Numbered from the stretch's first letter, positions 36,673 through 45,369 are shown. The stretch: 64,000 bases of DNA from CAVQXR01 sp046330455 (GCA_046330455.1 JAXLSU010000009.1:1-64000); one strand, 5' to 3'. Numbers and translations are program-made. The notes: a model not told the origin generated them from the sequence alone.

Positions 36673-37410
36673 ATGGACGGCGTGCAGCGACTCGCGGCGC
36701 TCGTTCGCGATGCACAGCCGTGCGTCGCGCTCACGGGAGCCGGTATCTCGACCGAGAGCGGGATCCCGGACTTCCGCTCGCGAACCGGTATCTGGGCCGA
36801 CGTCGATCCCCGTGAGGTGGCGTCCCTGTCGGCCTTCCACGCACACCCGGAGCGCGTCTGGGACTTCTATCGCCGGCGGTTTCGGATCCTGACCGCGGCG
36901 GAGCCGAACCGCGCCCACCTCGCGCTCGCCGAGCTCGAGCGTCGCGGCCTCGTCGAGGCGGTGGTGACCCAGAACATCGACCTGCTCCATACGCGGGCCG
37001 GGAGCCGGAACGTCGTCGAGGTCCACGGCTCGATCCGCACCTCGAGCTGTCGTCGCTGTGGCACTCGGTATCCGCTCGGGACGGTGCTCCGCCTGCTCGA
37101 GGAGGACGGCCCGCCGCGCTGCCCTGCGTGCGACACGATCCTGAAGCCCGACGTCGTCTTCTTCGAGGAGCTGCTTCCCGAGCCCGAGGTCGACCGTGCC
37201 CACGCGCTCGCTCGCCGTGCCGGCCTGCTGCTCGTGGTCGGGTCGTCGCTCGAGGTCCACCCGATCGCCGGCCTGCCGGACATCGCGCTGTCCGGCGGTG
37301 CGGCGGTGGCGGTCGTCAACCTCGGCGAGACGACGTTCGATCGCTCGGCGACCCTCCGGCTGGAGGCCGGGGCCGGCGAGACGCTCGAGGCTCTCGTCTC
37401 CGTGCTCTGA
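36673..37410 (+). CDS. cobB: NAD-dependent protein deacylase (sirtuin)
   Basis: Sirtuins remove acyl groups from lysine using NAD. The 245-residue product has GAGISTESGIPDFRS (NAD site), TQNIDLLHTRAG, the catalytic His in VVEVHGSIRTSSC, a four-cysteine zinc site (C-R-R-C and C-P-A-C) and VVGSSLEVHPIA. The Arg/Tyr pair that marks desuccinylases is not evident, so a deacetylase is favoured. Convergent with ric. Confidence 0.93.
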   Translation: MDGVQRLAALVRDAQPCVALTGAGISTESGIPDFRSRTGIWADVDPREVASLSAFHAHPERVWDFYRRRFRILTAAEPNRAHLALAELERRGLVEAVVTQNIDLLHTRAGSRNVVEVHGSIRTSSCRRCGTRYPLGTVLRLLEEDGPPRCPACDTILKPDVVFFEELLPEPEVDRAHALARRAGLLLVVGSSLEVHPIAGLPDIALSGGAAVAVVNLGETTFDRSATLRLEAGAGETLEALVSVL

Positions 37411-37418
37411 GCGCTCGC

Positions 37419-38126
37419 TCAGCCCTGGGTGCAGGCCTCGAGCTCGAGCGCGCGCGGGAACAGGATGTTGTTCTCCTCGTGGATGTGGAGGTGGAGGTCC
37501 TGCTCGAGCGCATGAAGCCCGTCGTAGAGCGCCCGGTAGGTGTTGCAGGCGTCGGGGGGCGGCGTGAAGGCGTCGGTCAGCGCGCGCAACCGTGCGAGCG
37601 CATCGCCCGTGTCCGAGTGATCGGCCTCCAGCTTCTCGATCGGCACCGCGAGAGACCAGAACCCGCTCTCGCCCTCGCGCTCGAGTCGCTTGCAGGCGGG
37701 AAACAGGACCTGCTCCTCGATCCCCATGTGCGCCGACAGCTCCTCGGCGATCGTCTCGAGCACCGCCTGGACGTCGCCGAGCTCGGAGTGCCGGGCGCCG
37801 TGGGCGCGGACGACCCGCTCCATGAAGCCCTCGAGTCGTGGCAGCTCGGAGCGGGCGAACGCATGGTGTCGGGTCACGATGTGATCGCACAGGGCAACGA
37901 GCGCCTCGGCGCGCCAGTCCTGCTCGCCCTCACGCGGCGTGACGTCGTCGAGCGTCTCGAGCCTCGCCGTGACGTCGGCGAGGTCGAGCCCGTTCGCAGC
38001 GCACGCCTGGGCGAGCGGCCGCCCCCCGCCGCAGCAGTAGTCGAGCCCGACCTGCTCGAAGACGCGAGCCCGGGAGGGACGCTCCGCCACGAGCTCGCCC
38101 ACCGTCTGACCTGCGTCGATGCTCAT
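37419..38126 (-). CDS. ric: Iron-sulfur cluster repair di-iron protein (RIC/ScdA/YtfE family)
   Basis: A 235-residue protein that restores Fe-S clusters damaged by nitric oxide or oxidants. The ScdA N-terminal domain has LDYCCGGGRPL near residue 30. The hemerythrin-like domain has a set of metal-binding histidines and glutamates in HIVTRHHAFARSELPRL, HMGIEEQVLFPAC, EADHSDTG and HLHIHEENNILFPRAL. Its ATG overlaps the stop of the DGC gene by four bases, so the two are one operon. Confidence 0.92.
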   Translation of the reverse strand: MSIDAGQTVGELVAERPSRARVFEQVGLDYCCGGGRPLAQACAANGLDLADVTARLETLDDVTPREGEQDWRAEALVALCDHIVTRHHAFARSELPRLEGFMERVVRAHGARHSELGDVQAVLETIAEELSAHMGIEEQVLFPACKRLEREGESGFWSLAVPIEKLEADHSDTGDALARLRALTDAFTPPPDACNTYRALYDGLHALEQDLHLHIHEENNILFPRALELEACTQG

Positions 38127-38599
38127 CCGTCTCCCGTCTTCCCGCCCCGGCCGTCCGCAGCGAGCACCGGATGTCGACCTTCGAAGGACTCCGTGGGCCC
38201 GAGCAACGGCCCAAGCTCCTCCACGAGCTCCCCGTAGACGAGGTCCTGGTCGTCCGGGCTGAAGTCGGTTCGATACCGCTTGCGAAGGCCGCGCTCGTGC
38301 AGCTTCACGAGCCGGGCCGGTCGGAGCCCCCGCGCCTCGAGCACGGTCTCGCAGCATGCGAGCGGACACCCGTCGATGACGATGATCGGTCTTCCCGACT
38401 CCGCCTTGCGAACGAGCGGCTTCACGCCCCCGCCGACGCCGACGATGCAGGACATCTCCGCGAGCCCGGCCCGGTCGAGCCTGACCGCGACCGCGTTCGC
38501 GAGCTGGGCGACGTTCGAGCACCCCGAGCACGAGTAGACGAGCGGCAACGACCGACGTCCTCCCCGGGGGGCGGCGGGTGTGTCCCGATCCTGGTCCAT
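38123..38599 (-). CDS. DGC-domain putative metal-binding protein
   Basis: A 158-residue protein with the features of the DGC domain: YSCSGCSNVAQLANAVAVRL, then VDGC-type IVIDGCPLACCETVLEARG. At least six conserved cysteines suggest a metal or Fe-S site. The domain occurs near nitrogen-oxide and respiratory genes. Operon pairing with ric points to nitrosative-stress or Fe-S maintenance, an inference from context. Confidence 0.82.
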   Translation of the reverse strand: MDQDRDTPAAPRGGRRSLPLVYSCSGCSNVAQLANAVAVRLDRAGLAEMSCIVGVGGGVKPLVRKAESGRPIIVIDGCPLACCETVLEARGLRPARLVKLHERGLRKRYRTDFSPDDQDLVYGELVEELGPLLGPTESFEGRHPVLAADGRGGKTGDG

Positions 38600-38737
38600 A
38601 CCCCTTCAATTCAACCCATCCCCGGGCCCGCTGGTGTGATGAAAGTTGATCAGGGTAGCCGTCACGGTGCGGCGCGGAACGGCATGCTGCCGGTGAATGC
38701 CGTATGACTGTCCGATCCCGACCCGAGGAGGATCGCC

Positions 38738-39052
38738 ATGAGCGAGACGGAGCACGCCGACGCCGAACAGGTCGACACGGAGCAGATCGCGGCCGCACCG
38801 GGGCCGTTCGAGCGCCTCGCCAGCAAGGGAGACGAGGCGGTCCGGCGCCTGGCAGCGGAGCTCGACCGCAACGTCCGGATGCCTGAGGCACGTAGCCGGC
38901 TCGAGCAGGTCGAGCGCTCGGTGCTCGACCGGCTCAACATCGCGGCCGCCGACGAGGTCGAGGAGCTGCGCACGAAGCTCGCAGAGCTCGAGCAGCGGCT
39001 CTTGCGAATCGAGGAGCAGGTCGCACCGCACGACGCGGCGGAGTCGATCTGA
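38738..39052 (+). CDS. Small acidic coiled-coil protein
   Basis: A 104-residue protein I do not recognise. An acidic N-terminus (MSETEHADAEQVDTEQ) is followed by a helix with heptads (EEVEELRTKLAELEQRLLRI) near the C-terminus. GAGGAGGA precedes the ATG, so initiation is by Shine-Dalgarno. Size and helices recall polyhydroxyalkanoate phasin-like or chaperone-like helical proteins, but nothing decides between them. The 138-bp space before it, shared with the divergent DGC gene, holds no clear promoter. Confidence 0.7.
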   Translation: MSETEHADAEQVDTEQIAAAPGPFERLASKGDEAVRRLAAELDRNVRMPEARSRLEQVERSVLDRLNIAAADEVEELRTKLAELEQRLLRIEEQVAPHDAAESI

Positions 39053-39058
39053 CCGCAC

Positions 39059-39979
39059 TCAGGGGACGCGCAGCCGGATCGCGCCCGGGACGACCCGGAA
39101 GTGGGCGGGGGTCGTTCCCGGCTGCTCGCCGTCGAGCTCGACGGGCACGGGGCTGTCCGCCCGGATCGCGACCTCCCGTCCGCGCAGCAGCTTCGCCTTC
39201 GGGTGCGGCAGGTGGGTGCCGCGGTAGACCTTCGGTAGCGTCAGCGCGAGGTCGCGTCGCGTGATGTCCCCGATCAGGAGGACGTCGAAGGCGCCGTCCG
39301 TCGGGTCTGCGTCCGGCGTCATCTTCATCCCGCCGCCGAGGAACCGGCAGTTGGCCACGAGCACGTCGTAGAGGAGCCCCGCGCTTCGCTCGCCGTCCAC
39401 CTCGACCTCCATCTCGCCAGGCTTCCAGCCGGCAAACACGGCCAGCGTGGCCGCGAGAAAGGACGCCTTGCCTCCGAGCGCCTTCGAGGTCGTGTTCGCC
39501 CGCTGGGCGACCGCTCCGCTCATGCCGGCGCTCGCCACGTTCGCGAAGTACGTGACGGCGTCGTGCCCGTCCCAGGCGCGATACTCGGCCCGGCCCGCGT
39601 CGATCTCGCGCGCCTCGCCGTCACGGGCGATCCGGATCGCCTCGTCGAGCTTCCCCGGGATCCCGAACGTACGAACGAAGTCGCGACCCGTGCCACGCGG
39701 CAGCACCGCGAGCTCGGGTGTCGGCTCGCCACGCTCGTGGAGGCGGACGAGCCCGTTCGCCGCCTCGTTCACGGTGCCGTCGCCGCCCACGGCGACGACG
39801 AGCCGTGCCCCGTCCGCTGCAGCCCGCTCGACGAGCTCGGCGATGTGGCCGGGGTGGTCGGAGAGCAGCGTCTCCCCGTCGAGCCCCGCGGCCGCGGCCG
39901 CGGTGTAGAGCTGGGGCCACGTGCGACCCGTCCTCCCGTTGTCGGAGGCGGGATTGACGAGGAAGGCGATCTCGGCCAT
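39059..39979 (-). CDS. Diacylglycerol/lipid kinase family protein
   Basis: A 306-residue kinase of the DagK catalytic family: FLVNPASDNGRTGRTWPQL at the N-terminus, VAVGGDGTVNEAANGL (GGDGT nucleotide motif) near residue 66, PRGTGRDFVRTFG, and TDGAFDVLLI toward the end. It phosphorylates a lipid such as diacylglycerol. It begins four bases after the phosphorylase stop on the same strand. Confidence 0.92.
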   Translation of the reverse strand: MAEIAFLVNPASDNGRTGRTWPQLYTAAAAAGLDGETLLSDHPGHIAELVERAAADGARLVVAVGGDGTVNEAANGLVRLHERGEPTPELAVLPRGTGRDFVRTFGIPGKLDEAIRIARDGEAREIDAGRAEYRAWDGHDAVTYFANVASAGMSGAVAQRANTTSKALGGKASFLAATLAVFAGWKPGEMEVEVDGERSAGLLYDVLVANCRFLGGGMKMTPDADPTDGAFDVLLIGDITRRDLALTLPKVYRGTHLPHPKAKLLRGREVAIRADSPVPVELDGEQPGTTPAHFRVVPGAIRLRVP

Positions 39980-39983
39980 CGCG

Positions 39984-40700
39984 TCAGTGCTTCGAGGAGG
40001 TGACCGCACGCAGCGCGAGCTGTGCCATCGCCTCGACGGAGTCCTGCAGCGCAGCCTCGGAGATCCGCTCCTTGTGCTCGCCGTCGATCGCGTCGGAGAC
40101 GACGAGCAGGCAGGCGGCCTGGACGCCGCGCAGCGCGGCGAGCGTGAACAGGGCCGACGCCTCCATCTCGACCGCGAGGACCCCGCGGGCCGCCCAGCGA
40201 CGGTTGCGCTCGGGATCGGGCTCGTAGAAGACGTCGGTCGACGCGATCGGCCCGACTCGGAGCTTGCGACCGAGCTCCTTCGCGGCATGCACGGTGCCGT
40301 GGAGGAGCTCCCAATCGGCCGTCGGCGCGCAGGGCTCGCCGCCGAGATAGGCGGCGGTGGTGCCGTCCGCCGGGACGGACGAGAGCGCGAGCACGAGGTC
40401 GCCGAGAGCGAGCTTCGGCGAGAGCCCCCCGCACGTCCCGACGCGCATCAGCTTCCGGACTCCGAGCCCGACGAGCTCCTCGACCACGATCGCGAGCGTC
40501 GGACATCCCATTCCCGTGCCCTGGACGGAGACCGGCCGCCCCTCGAAGGCGCCCGTGTATCCGAGCAGGCCGCGGTGGTCGCTCACCTGCCGCGCGTCGT
40601 CGAGAAACCGTTCGGCGATCCACCGGGCGCGCTGAGGGTCGCCGGGCAGCAGGCAGGCCTCGGCGTAGTCGCCGGACGCTGCACGAAGGTGGATGGGCAT
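39984..40700 (-). CDS. Purine-nucleoside phosphorylase (DeoD/PNP-UDP family)
   Basis: A 238-residue phosphorylase that splits nucleosides with phosphate. It has YAEACLLPGDPQRARWIAE (phosphate site GDP), GTGMGCPTLAIVVEEL, RVGTCGGLSPKLALGDLV, and LAVEMEASALFTLAALRGV with the ribose-binding Glu and the SDAIDGEHKE segment. It is the hexameric DeoD-like class by length. ATG 40700 is chosen over GTG 40709 because TATCGT (40708-40713) lies 7 nt before it. Confidence 0.92.
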   Translation of the reverse strand: MPIHLRAASGDYAEACLLPGDPQRARWIAERFLDDARQVSDHRGLLGYTGAFEGRPVSVQGTGMGCPTLAIVVEELVGLGVRKLMRVGTCGGLSPKLALGDLVLALSSVPADGTTAAYLGGEPCAPTADWELLHGTVHAAKELGRKLRVGPIASTDVFYEPDPERNRRWAARGVLAVEMEASALFTLAALRGVQAACLLVVSDAIDGEHKERISEAALQDSVEAMAQLALRAVTSSKH

Positions 40701-40707
40701 GCGCGGC

Positions 40708-40744
40708 ACGATACCCCGGCCGGGAACGAGACCGTGCCTACGAT
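40708..40744. promoter_or_regulatory. Divergent leaderless promoters between the phosphorylase and GNAT genes
   Basis: TATCGT on the minus strand (40708-40713) lies 7 nt before ATG 40700. TACGAT on the + strand (40739-40744) lies 6 nt before GTG 40751. An in-frame GTG at 40745 abuts the -10 and so cannot be the start if this promoter is used. Confidence 0.5.
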
Positions 40745-40750
40745 GTGACC

Positions 40751-41536
40751 GTGTGGCGAAGCGTCGAACGCCCGTCTCTCGACACCGTCCTGCGGTTCTG
40801 TGCCGAGGAGCCGGTCGAGCGCGTGTTTCTCGAGGACATCGCCCGTCGCGGGCTCGGCCGGTTCTGCGCGGTCGAGGAGGGAGGCACGGTCACGGGCCTC
40901 TGCCATGTCGGCGCGAACCTCGTTCCCTCCGGCGAGGGGGTCTCGGCCCTGGCCCGGATCGCGGCCCGCAGCGAGCCGCGCATGATCGTCGGGGAGGAAA
41001 ACGCGGTGAGCGAGCTCTGGCGGAGCATCAAGAGGCGGCTTCCCGAACCGGTCGACGACCGCCCCGGCCAGCCGGTCTTCGTGCTCGACGAGCCGCCCGC
41101 GCGGACGGGCACCGGCCTTCGGGCCGCATCGCTCGACGACCTCGAGCGGCTCGTTCCCGCCTGTGCCGCCGCCTACCACGAGGAGGTCGGCGTCGACGCT
41201 CACGCGCGCGACCCGGAGCTGTTCCGGTGGCGCACCCGAAGCCAGATCGACCTCGGCCGGAGCTGGCTCTGGGTCGAGGACGGGCGGATCCGGTTCAAGG
41301 CCGAAGCATCCGCATGGACACCGGCAGCGGTCCAGCTCCAGCAGGTGTGGGTCGATCCGAGCCTCCGGGGGCGGGGCTATGCGACGGCGGCGCTCGCAGA
41401 CCTGTGCGCGCTGCTGCTCGAGCGGGTGCCGACCGTCTGCCTGTTCGCCCGTCCGGACAACCTACCGGCGCTGCGGCTGTACGACGCCGTCGGAATGCGC
41501 CGGACGATCGCCTACCGTTCCCTGATCTTCCGATGA
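40751..41536 (+). CDS. GNAT-family N-acetyltransferase
   Basis: A 261-residue protein. Its C-terminal GNAT domain has the acetyl-CoA loop in VWVDPSLRGRGYATAALADL and the NLPALRLYDAVGMRRT motif. The N-terminal half (VLRFCAEEPVERVFLEDIAR) matches the partner domain of the mycobacterial-type DUF4081-GNAT proteins. The acceptor substrate is unknown. The stop overlaps the tilS ATG by four bases. Confidence 0.85.
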   Translation: MWRSVERPSLDTVLRFCAEEPVERVFLEDIARRGLGRFCAVEEGGTVTGLCHVGANLVPSGEGVSALARIAARSEPRMIVGEENAVSELWRSIKRRLPEPVDDRPGQPVFVLDEPPARTGTGLRAASLDDLERLVPACAAAYHEEVGVDAHARDPELFRWRTRSQIDLGRSWLWVEDGRIRFKAEASAWTPAAVQLQQVWVDPSLRGRGYATAALADLCALLLERVPTVCLFARPDNLPALRLYDAVGMRRTIAYRSLIFR

Positions 41537-42579
41537 CCGGCTCGCGCGCCAGCGACGTCGAGCGGCGCGGTGTCGATCCCGCGGAGCTCCGCGAGCGGGT
41601 CGAGCGGCACATTCGCGCCCACGGGCTGATCGCGCCCGGAGGCGCCGTGACCTGCCTCGTCTCGGGCGGCCAGGACTCGACGTGCCTCTGGCACGCGCTC
41701 GGCGCCCTCGGGTACGAGGTCGCGGCGCTGCACGTCAACCATGACCTGAGAGGGGACGAGTCGCGTGAGGATGCGCGCCTCTGCGTCGAGGCTTTCGGGG
41801 CCCAGGTCGTCGATGTGCCCGGCGCAGGGCTCTCCGAGGCGGCGCTCCGGGACCTGCGTTACGCCGTCTGCACCGACCGGCTGCGGGCGACGGGGCATAC
41901 GGCGTCCGACCAGGTCGAGACGATCGTCTACCGGCTCGTCTCGAGCGGTGCGCCGACCGGGATCCACGTCCGGCGGGCCGACGGCGTCGTTCGACCGCTC
42001 CTGCCGGTCTGGCGGGAGGAGACCGAGGCCTACTGCGCAGCCGAGCGGCTCCCGTTTCGCCGGGACTCGTCGAATCGCGACACGAAGCGCGGCCTCGTCC
42101 GGAACGAGATCCTGCCGCTCCTGCGACGGCTTCACCCGGGCGCAGACCGGAACCTCCTCCGGCTGCTCGACGAGCGTCCGGGCCTGCCGCGCCCGGTCGA
42201 GCGTGCGGTCGCGGAGCTGCTCGCCTCCCCGGTCGGCTCACGGCGCATCGACCTCGGCGGGGGCCTCGTCGCCGTCAGGGAGTACGAGCGGATGTGGCTC
42301 GAGCACGCTCCCGTCCGGCTCGACGGGCCCGTGCGCTGGGGTGCGTGGACGATCGAGCCGCGCGTACCCGGCCTCGTCGTACGCTCCTGGCGGGCGGGCG
42401 ACCGCCTGGCCGTCAGAGGGACGAAGCTGCAGGATCTGTTCGTAGATGCCAAGATTCCGCGGTCCGAGCGTGAGGCCTGGCCGCTCGTCGTTCTGGGCGA
42501 CGCCGTCGTCGTCGTCCCGGGCGTCGTGGCGGCGCCGGGCTACGAGGAGGCGGTGGTGGCGACGAGGAGCGAGGAGTGA
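41533..42579 (+). CDS. tilS: tRNA(Ile)-lysidine synthetase
   Basis: TilS converts C34 of tRNA-Ile(CAU) to lysidine, changing AUG to AUA decoding. The 348-residue product has the PP-loop LVSGGQDSTCLWHAL, HVNHDLRGDESREDA, a GHTASDQVETIVYRL segment and a C-terminal TilS domain (RSWRAGDRLAVRGTKLQDL, then FVDAKIPRSERE). It is co-translated with the GNAT gene and with hpt. Confidence 0.95.
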   Translation: MTGSRASDVERRGVDPAELRERVERHIRAHGLIAPGGAVTCLVSGGQDSTCLWHALGALGYEVAALHVNHDLRGDESREDARLCVEAFGAQVVDVPGAGLSEAALRDLRYAVCTDRLRATGHTASDQVETIVYRLVSSGAPTGIHVRRADGVVRPLLPVWREETEAYCAAERLPFRRDSSNRDTKRGLVRNEILPLLRRLHPGADRNLLRLLDERPGLPRPVERAVAELLASPVGSRRIDLGGGLVAVREYERMWLEHAPVRLDGPVRWGAWTIEPRVPGLVVRSWRAGDRLAVRGTKLQDLFVDAKIPRSEREAWPLVVLGDAVVVVPGVVAAPGYEEAVVATRSEE

Positions 42580-43148
42580 GCAGGGCGAGTCAGCAGAGTC
42601 CGGCGGTCGCGGAGGTGCTGGTGGACGAGCAGGCGCTGGCCCAGCGCGTCGCCGAGCTCGGCGCCGAGATCTCGGGGGAGTACGAGGGCCGCGACCTGCT
42701 TCTCGTCGGGGTGCTCAAGGGCGCCGTGTTCTTCATCGCGGACCTGATGCGGTCGATATCAGTGCCGTGCGAGGTCGATTTCATGGCGATCTCGAGCTAC
42801 GGCTCGGCCACCGACTCGTCGGGCGTCGTCCGCATCCTGAAGGACCTGGACGTCTCGATCGAGGGTCGCAACGTGCTGGTCGTCGAGGACATCGTCGACT
42901 CCGGGCTGACGCTCTCGTACCTGATCCGGACGCTGCGCGCCCGCCAGCCGGCATCCCTCGAGGTCTGCGCCCTCCTGACGAAGCCCGCCCGGCGCCGCAT
43001 CGACGTCCACTGCCGCTACGTGGGCTTCGAGATCCCGCCGAGGTTCGTGATCGGCTACGGCCTCGACTTCGCCGAGCGCTACCGCAACCTGCCCTACGTG
43101 GGCGTCCTCCGGGACGAGCTCGCAGCCCAGGCCGAGGAGACGTTCTAG
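42576..43148 (+). CDS. hpt: Hypoxanthine phosphoribosyltransferase
   Basis: Hpt salvages hypoxanthine and guanine to IMP and GMP using PRPP. The 190-residue product has the flexible loop SSYGSATDSSG, the PRPP motif VLVVEDIVDSGLTL and KPARRRIDV followed by VGFEIPPRFVIGYGLDFAE. Start GTG 42576 overlaps the tilS stop (GTGA). The tilS-hpt-ftsH order is widely conserved in Gram-positive bacteria. Confidence 0.95.
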   Translation: MSRASQQSPAVAEVLVDEQALAQRVAELGAEISGEYEGRDLLLVGVLKGAVFFIADLMRSISVPCEVDFMAISSYGSATDSSGVVRILKDLDVSIEGRNVLVVEDIVDSGLTLSYLIRTLRARQPASLEVCALLTKPARRRIDVHCRYVGFEIPPRFVIGYGLDFAERYRNLPYVGVLRDELAAQAEETF

Positions 43149-43164
43149 CGGCGGACGCGGCTGA

Positions 43165-43185
43165 CGGCCCGGCTCGGCCGGGCCG
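43165..43185 (+). terminator. Hairpin after hpt
   Basis: CGGCCCGGC and GGCCGGGCCG pair around TC, 17 bases past the hpt stop, preceded by CTGA as in the hairpin after rplQ. The 262-bp hpt-ftsH gap also holds an inverted palindromic element and the ftsH promoter region. Confidence 0.55.
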
Positions 43186-43251
43186 GACCCGCGTGGGAGC
43201 GCCCCGGAGGGGCGCGGTCACGGTCTTGCCCTGCTGGTGGTCGATACGGGT

Positions 43252-43276
43252 GGGCGGGATGAGATCCCGCCCCTAC
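43252..43276 (-). repeat. Palindromic element copy, reverse orientation
   Basis: GGGCGGGAT, GAG, ATCCCGCCC then CTAC: the exact reverse complement of the copy at 15554-15578. Confidence 0.85.
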
Positions 43277-43374
43277 GTTCGGGCTGTTGTTCGGGGTGGG
43301 CGAGATGGGCTCCCGCCAGACGCTGCCAAGTCTGTGCGGCAGCCCGCCGCGGAGGTCGGCAACCCGGGGGGTGC

Positions 43375-43380
43375 TACCCT
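43375..43380 (+). promoter_or_regulatory. Candidate -10 (TACCCT) for ftsH
   Basis: GTGC TACCCT followed by TTTTCAACGG lies 30 nt before the TTG start of ftsH. It would allow the six-codon frame at 43394 to be in the leader. Confidence 0.35.
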
Positions 43381-43393
43381 TTTTCAACGGCCC

Positions 43394-43414
43394 ATGGGGC
43401 GTGAAACCGCTTGA
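43394..43414 (+). promoter_or_regulatory. Six-codon upstream ORF overlapping the ftsH TTG
   Basis: ATG 43394 opens MGRETA; its TGA (43412-43414) overlaps the TTG start of ftsH (TTGA). ftsH has no convincing Shine-Dalgarno site, so re-initiation is a reasonable inference. Confidence 0.35.
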
Positions 43415-45369
43415 GCAGATTCTTCCGTAGCGCGCTCTTTCCGCTTCTGATCATCATCCTGCTGGTCTACCTGGCCTCGCAGACCCTGCTGCCGCGGTCC
43501 GACGAGGCGACGTCGCTCACGTACTCCGAGCTGATCCAGACGGTGGAGAAGAGCGGCAGCGCAGCCGTGTCCAACGTCGTCTTCGTCCCGAAGAGCCAGC
43601 AGATCCAGGCCGTCGTTCGCGGCGAGAAGGTGCAGGTCAACTACCCGAGCGATCAGTCCCAGATCGAGTTCCAGACCCTGCTGCAGGAGCAGCATGTCCC
43701 GTTCGACTCGAAGGGCATCGGCAGCTCGGCCTGGTGGTCGATCCTCAGCTACCTGCTCCCGTTCCTGCTCCTGTTCGGCTTCTGGATCTTCCTGATGAAC
43801 CAGGTCCAGGGCGGCGGGTCGAAGGTCATGAGCTTCGGCAAGAGCCGGGCGAAGCGGATGTCGCCCGACTCGCCGAAGGTCACCTTCAAGGACGTGGCCG
43901 GAGTCGACGAGGCGGTCGAGGAGCTGCACGAGATCAAGGAGTTCCTCGAGAACCCGAAGAAGTTCCAGGCCCTCGGGGCCCGGATCCCGAAGGGCGTGCT
44001 GCTCTACGGGCCGCCGGGAACGGGCAAGACGCTTCTCGCCCGCGCCGTCGCGGGCGAGGCAGGAGTGCCGTTCTTCTCGATCTCCGGCTCCGACTTCGTG
44101 GAGATGTTCGTCGGCGTCGGCGCGTCACGCGTTCGTGACCTGTTCGAGCAGGCGAAGCAGGCAGCCCCCTGCATCGTGTTCATCGACGAGATCGACGCCG
44201 TGGGGCGCCACCGCGGTGCCGGTCTCGGCGGCGGCCACGACGAGCGCGAGCAGACGCTGAACCAGCTTCTCGTCGAGATGGACGGGTTCGAGCTGAAGGA
44301 CAACGTGATCCTGGTCGCGGCCACGAACCGGCCCGACATCCTCGATCCCGCGCTGCTGCGCCCGGGCCGCTTCGACCGGCAGATCGTGGTCGATCGTCCC
44401 GACCGCAACGGCCGGCGGAAGATCCTCGAGGTGCACTCGAAGGGCAAGCCGCTCGCGTCGGTGATCGACCTCGACACGCTCGCCGCGGGCACACCCGGGT
44501 TCACGGGCGCCGATCTCGCGAACCTCGTCAACGAGGCGGCCCTCCTCGCGGCCCGGCGCGGCAAGAAGACGATCGAGATGGAGGAGCTGGAAGAGGGAAT
44601 CATGCGGGTGATCGCCGGGCCGGAGAAGCGGACGCGCCTGCTCTCCGAGCAGGAGCGAAAGGTCACCGCCTACCACGAGATGGGTCACGCGCTGGTCGGC
44701 CAGTTCCTCAAGTACTGCGACCCCGTGCACAAGATCTCGGTGATCAGCCGCGGGCAGGCGCTCGGGTACACGATCTCGCTCCCGCGCGAGGACCGGTTCC
44801 TCCAGACGCGCTCGGCGCTGATGCACCAGATGGCGATGACGCTCGGCGGGCGTGCGGCGGAGGAGCTCGTCTTCCACGAGATCACGACCGGTGCCGCCAA
44901 CGACCTCGAGAAGGTGACCCACACCGCCAAGCAGATGATCATGCGGTTCGGGATGTCCGAGAAGCTCGGCCCGCGGACGCTCGGCCGCAATCACGACATG
45001 CCGTTCCTCGGGCGTGACATGGCCGCCGAGCCAGACTACTCCGACGAGATCGCGCGGGAGATCGACGACGAGATCCGCCGGATCGTCGAGGAGGCACACG
45101 AGCAGGCCCGGGCCGTGCTCGTGGAGCACATGGACGATCTCCACCGGATCTCGCAGATCCTGATCGAGCGCGAGACGATCGACAGCGATCAGTTCGAGCG
45201 CCTCCTCGCCGGTGAGGCCGAGGAGTCCGTCTTCGTCGAGGAGCCTCCCGCGGAGCCGGAGCCCGAGCCGAAGAAGGAGTCGGAGCGCAAGCCTCGCGTC
45301 GAGCCCCGGCCGTTCCCGCTCCCCGGGGCGACGATGCAGCCCCCGCCCCCCGAGGGCGCCGCCTCCTGA
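43411..45369 (+). CDS. ftsH: ATP-dependent zinc metalloprotease FtsH
   Basis: FtsH extracts and degrades membrane and regulatory proteins. The 652-residue product has membrane segments at about 7-27 and 108-128 flanking a periplasmic domain, Walker A GPPGTGKT at 200-207, Walker B IVFIDEIDAVG, the SRH NRPDILDPALLRPGRFDR, and the zinc site HEMGH at 422-426. The C-terminal tail is Pro/Glu-rich. The start is TTG 43411, which gives a short basic n-region (MSRFFRS) before the first membrane segment. Confidence 0.96.
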   Translation: MSRFFRSALFPLLIIILLVYLASQTLLPRSDEATSLTYSELIQTVEKSGSAAVSNVVFVPKSQQIQAVVRGEKVQVNYPSDQSQIEFQTLLQEQHVPFDSKGIGSSAWWSILSYLLPFLLLFGFWIFLMNQVQGGGSKVMSFGKSRAKRMSPDSPKVTFKDVAGVDEAVEELHEIKEFLENPKKFQALGARIPKGVLLYGPPGTGKTLLARAVAGEAGVPFFSISGSDFVEMFVGVGASRVRDLFEQAKQAAPCIVFIDEIDAVGRHRGAGLGGGHDEREQTLNQLLVEMDGFELKDNVILVAATNRPDILDPALLRPGRFDRQIVVDRPDRNGRRKILEVHSKGKPLASVIDLDTLAAGTPGFTGADLANLVNEAALLAARRGKKTIEMEELEEGIMRVIAGPEKRTRLLSEQERKVTAYHEMGHALVGQFLKYCDPVHKISVISRGQALGYTISLPREDRFLQTRSALMHQMAMTLGGRAAEELVFHEITTGAANDLEKVTHTAKQMIMRFGMSEKLGPRTLGRNHDMPFLGRDMAAEPDYSDEIAREIDDEIRRIVEEAHEQARAVLVEHMDDLHRISQILIERETIDSDQFERLLAGEAEESVFVEEPPAEPEPEPKKESERKPRVEPRPFPLPGATMQPPPPEGAAS

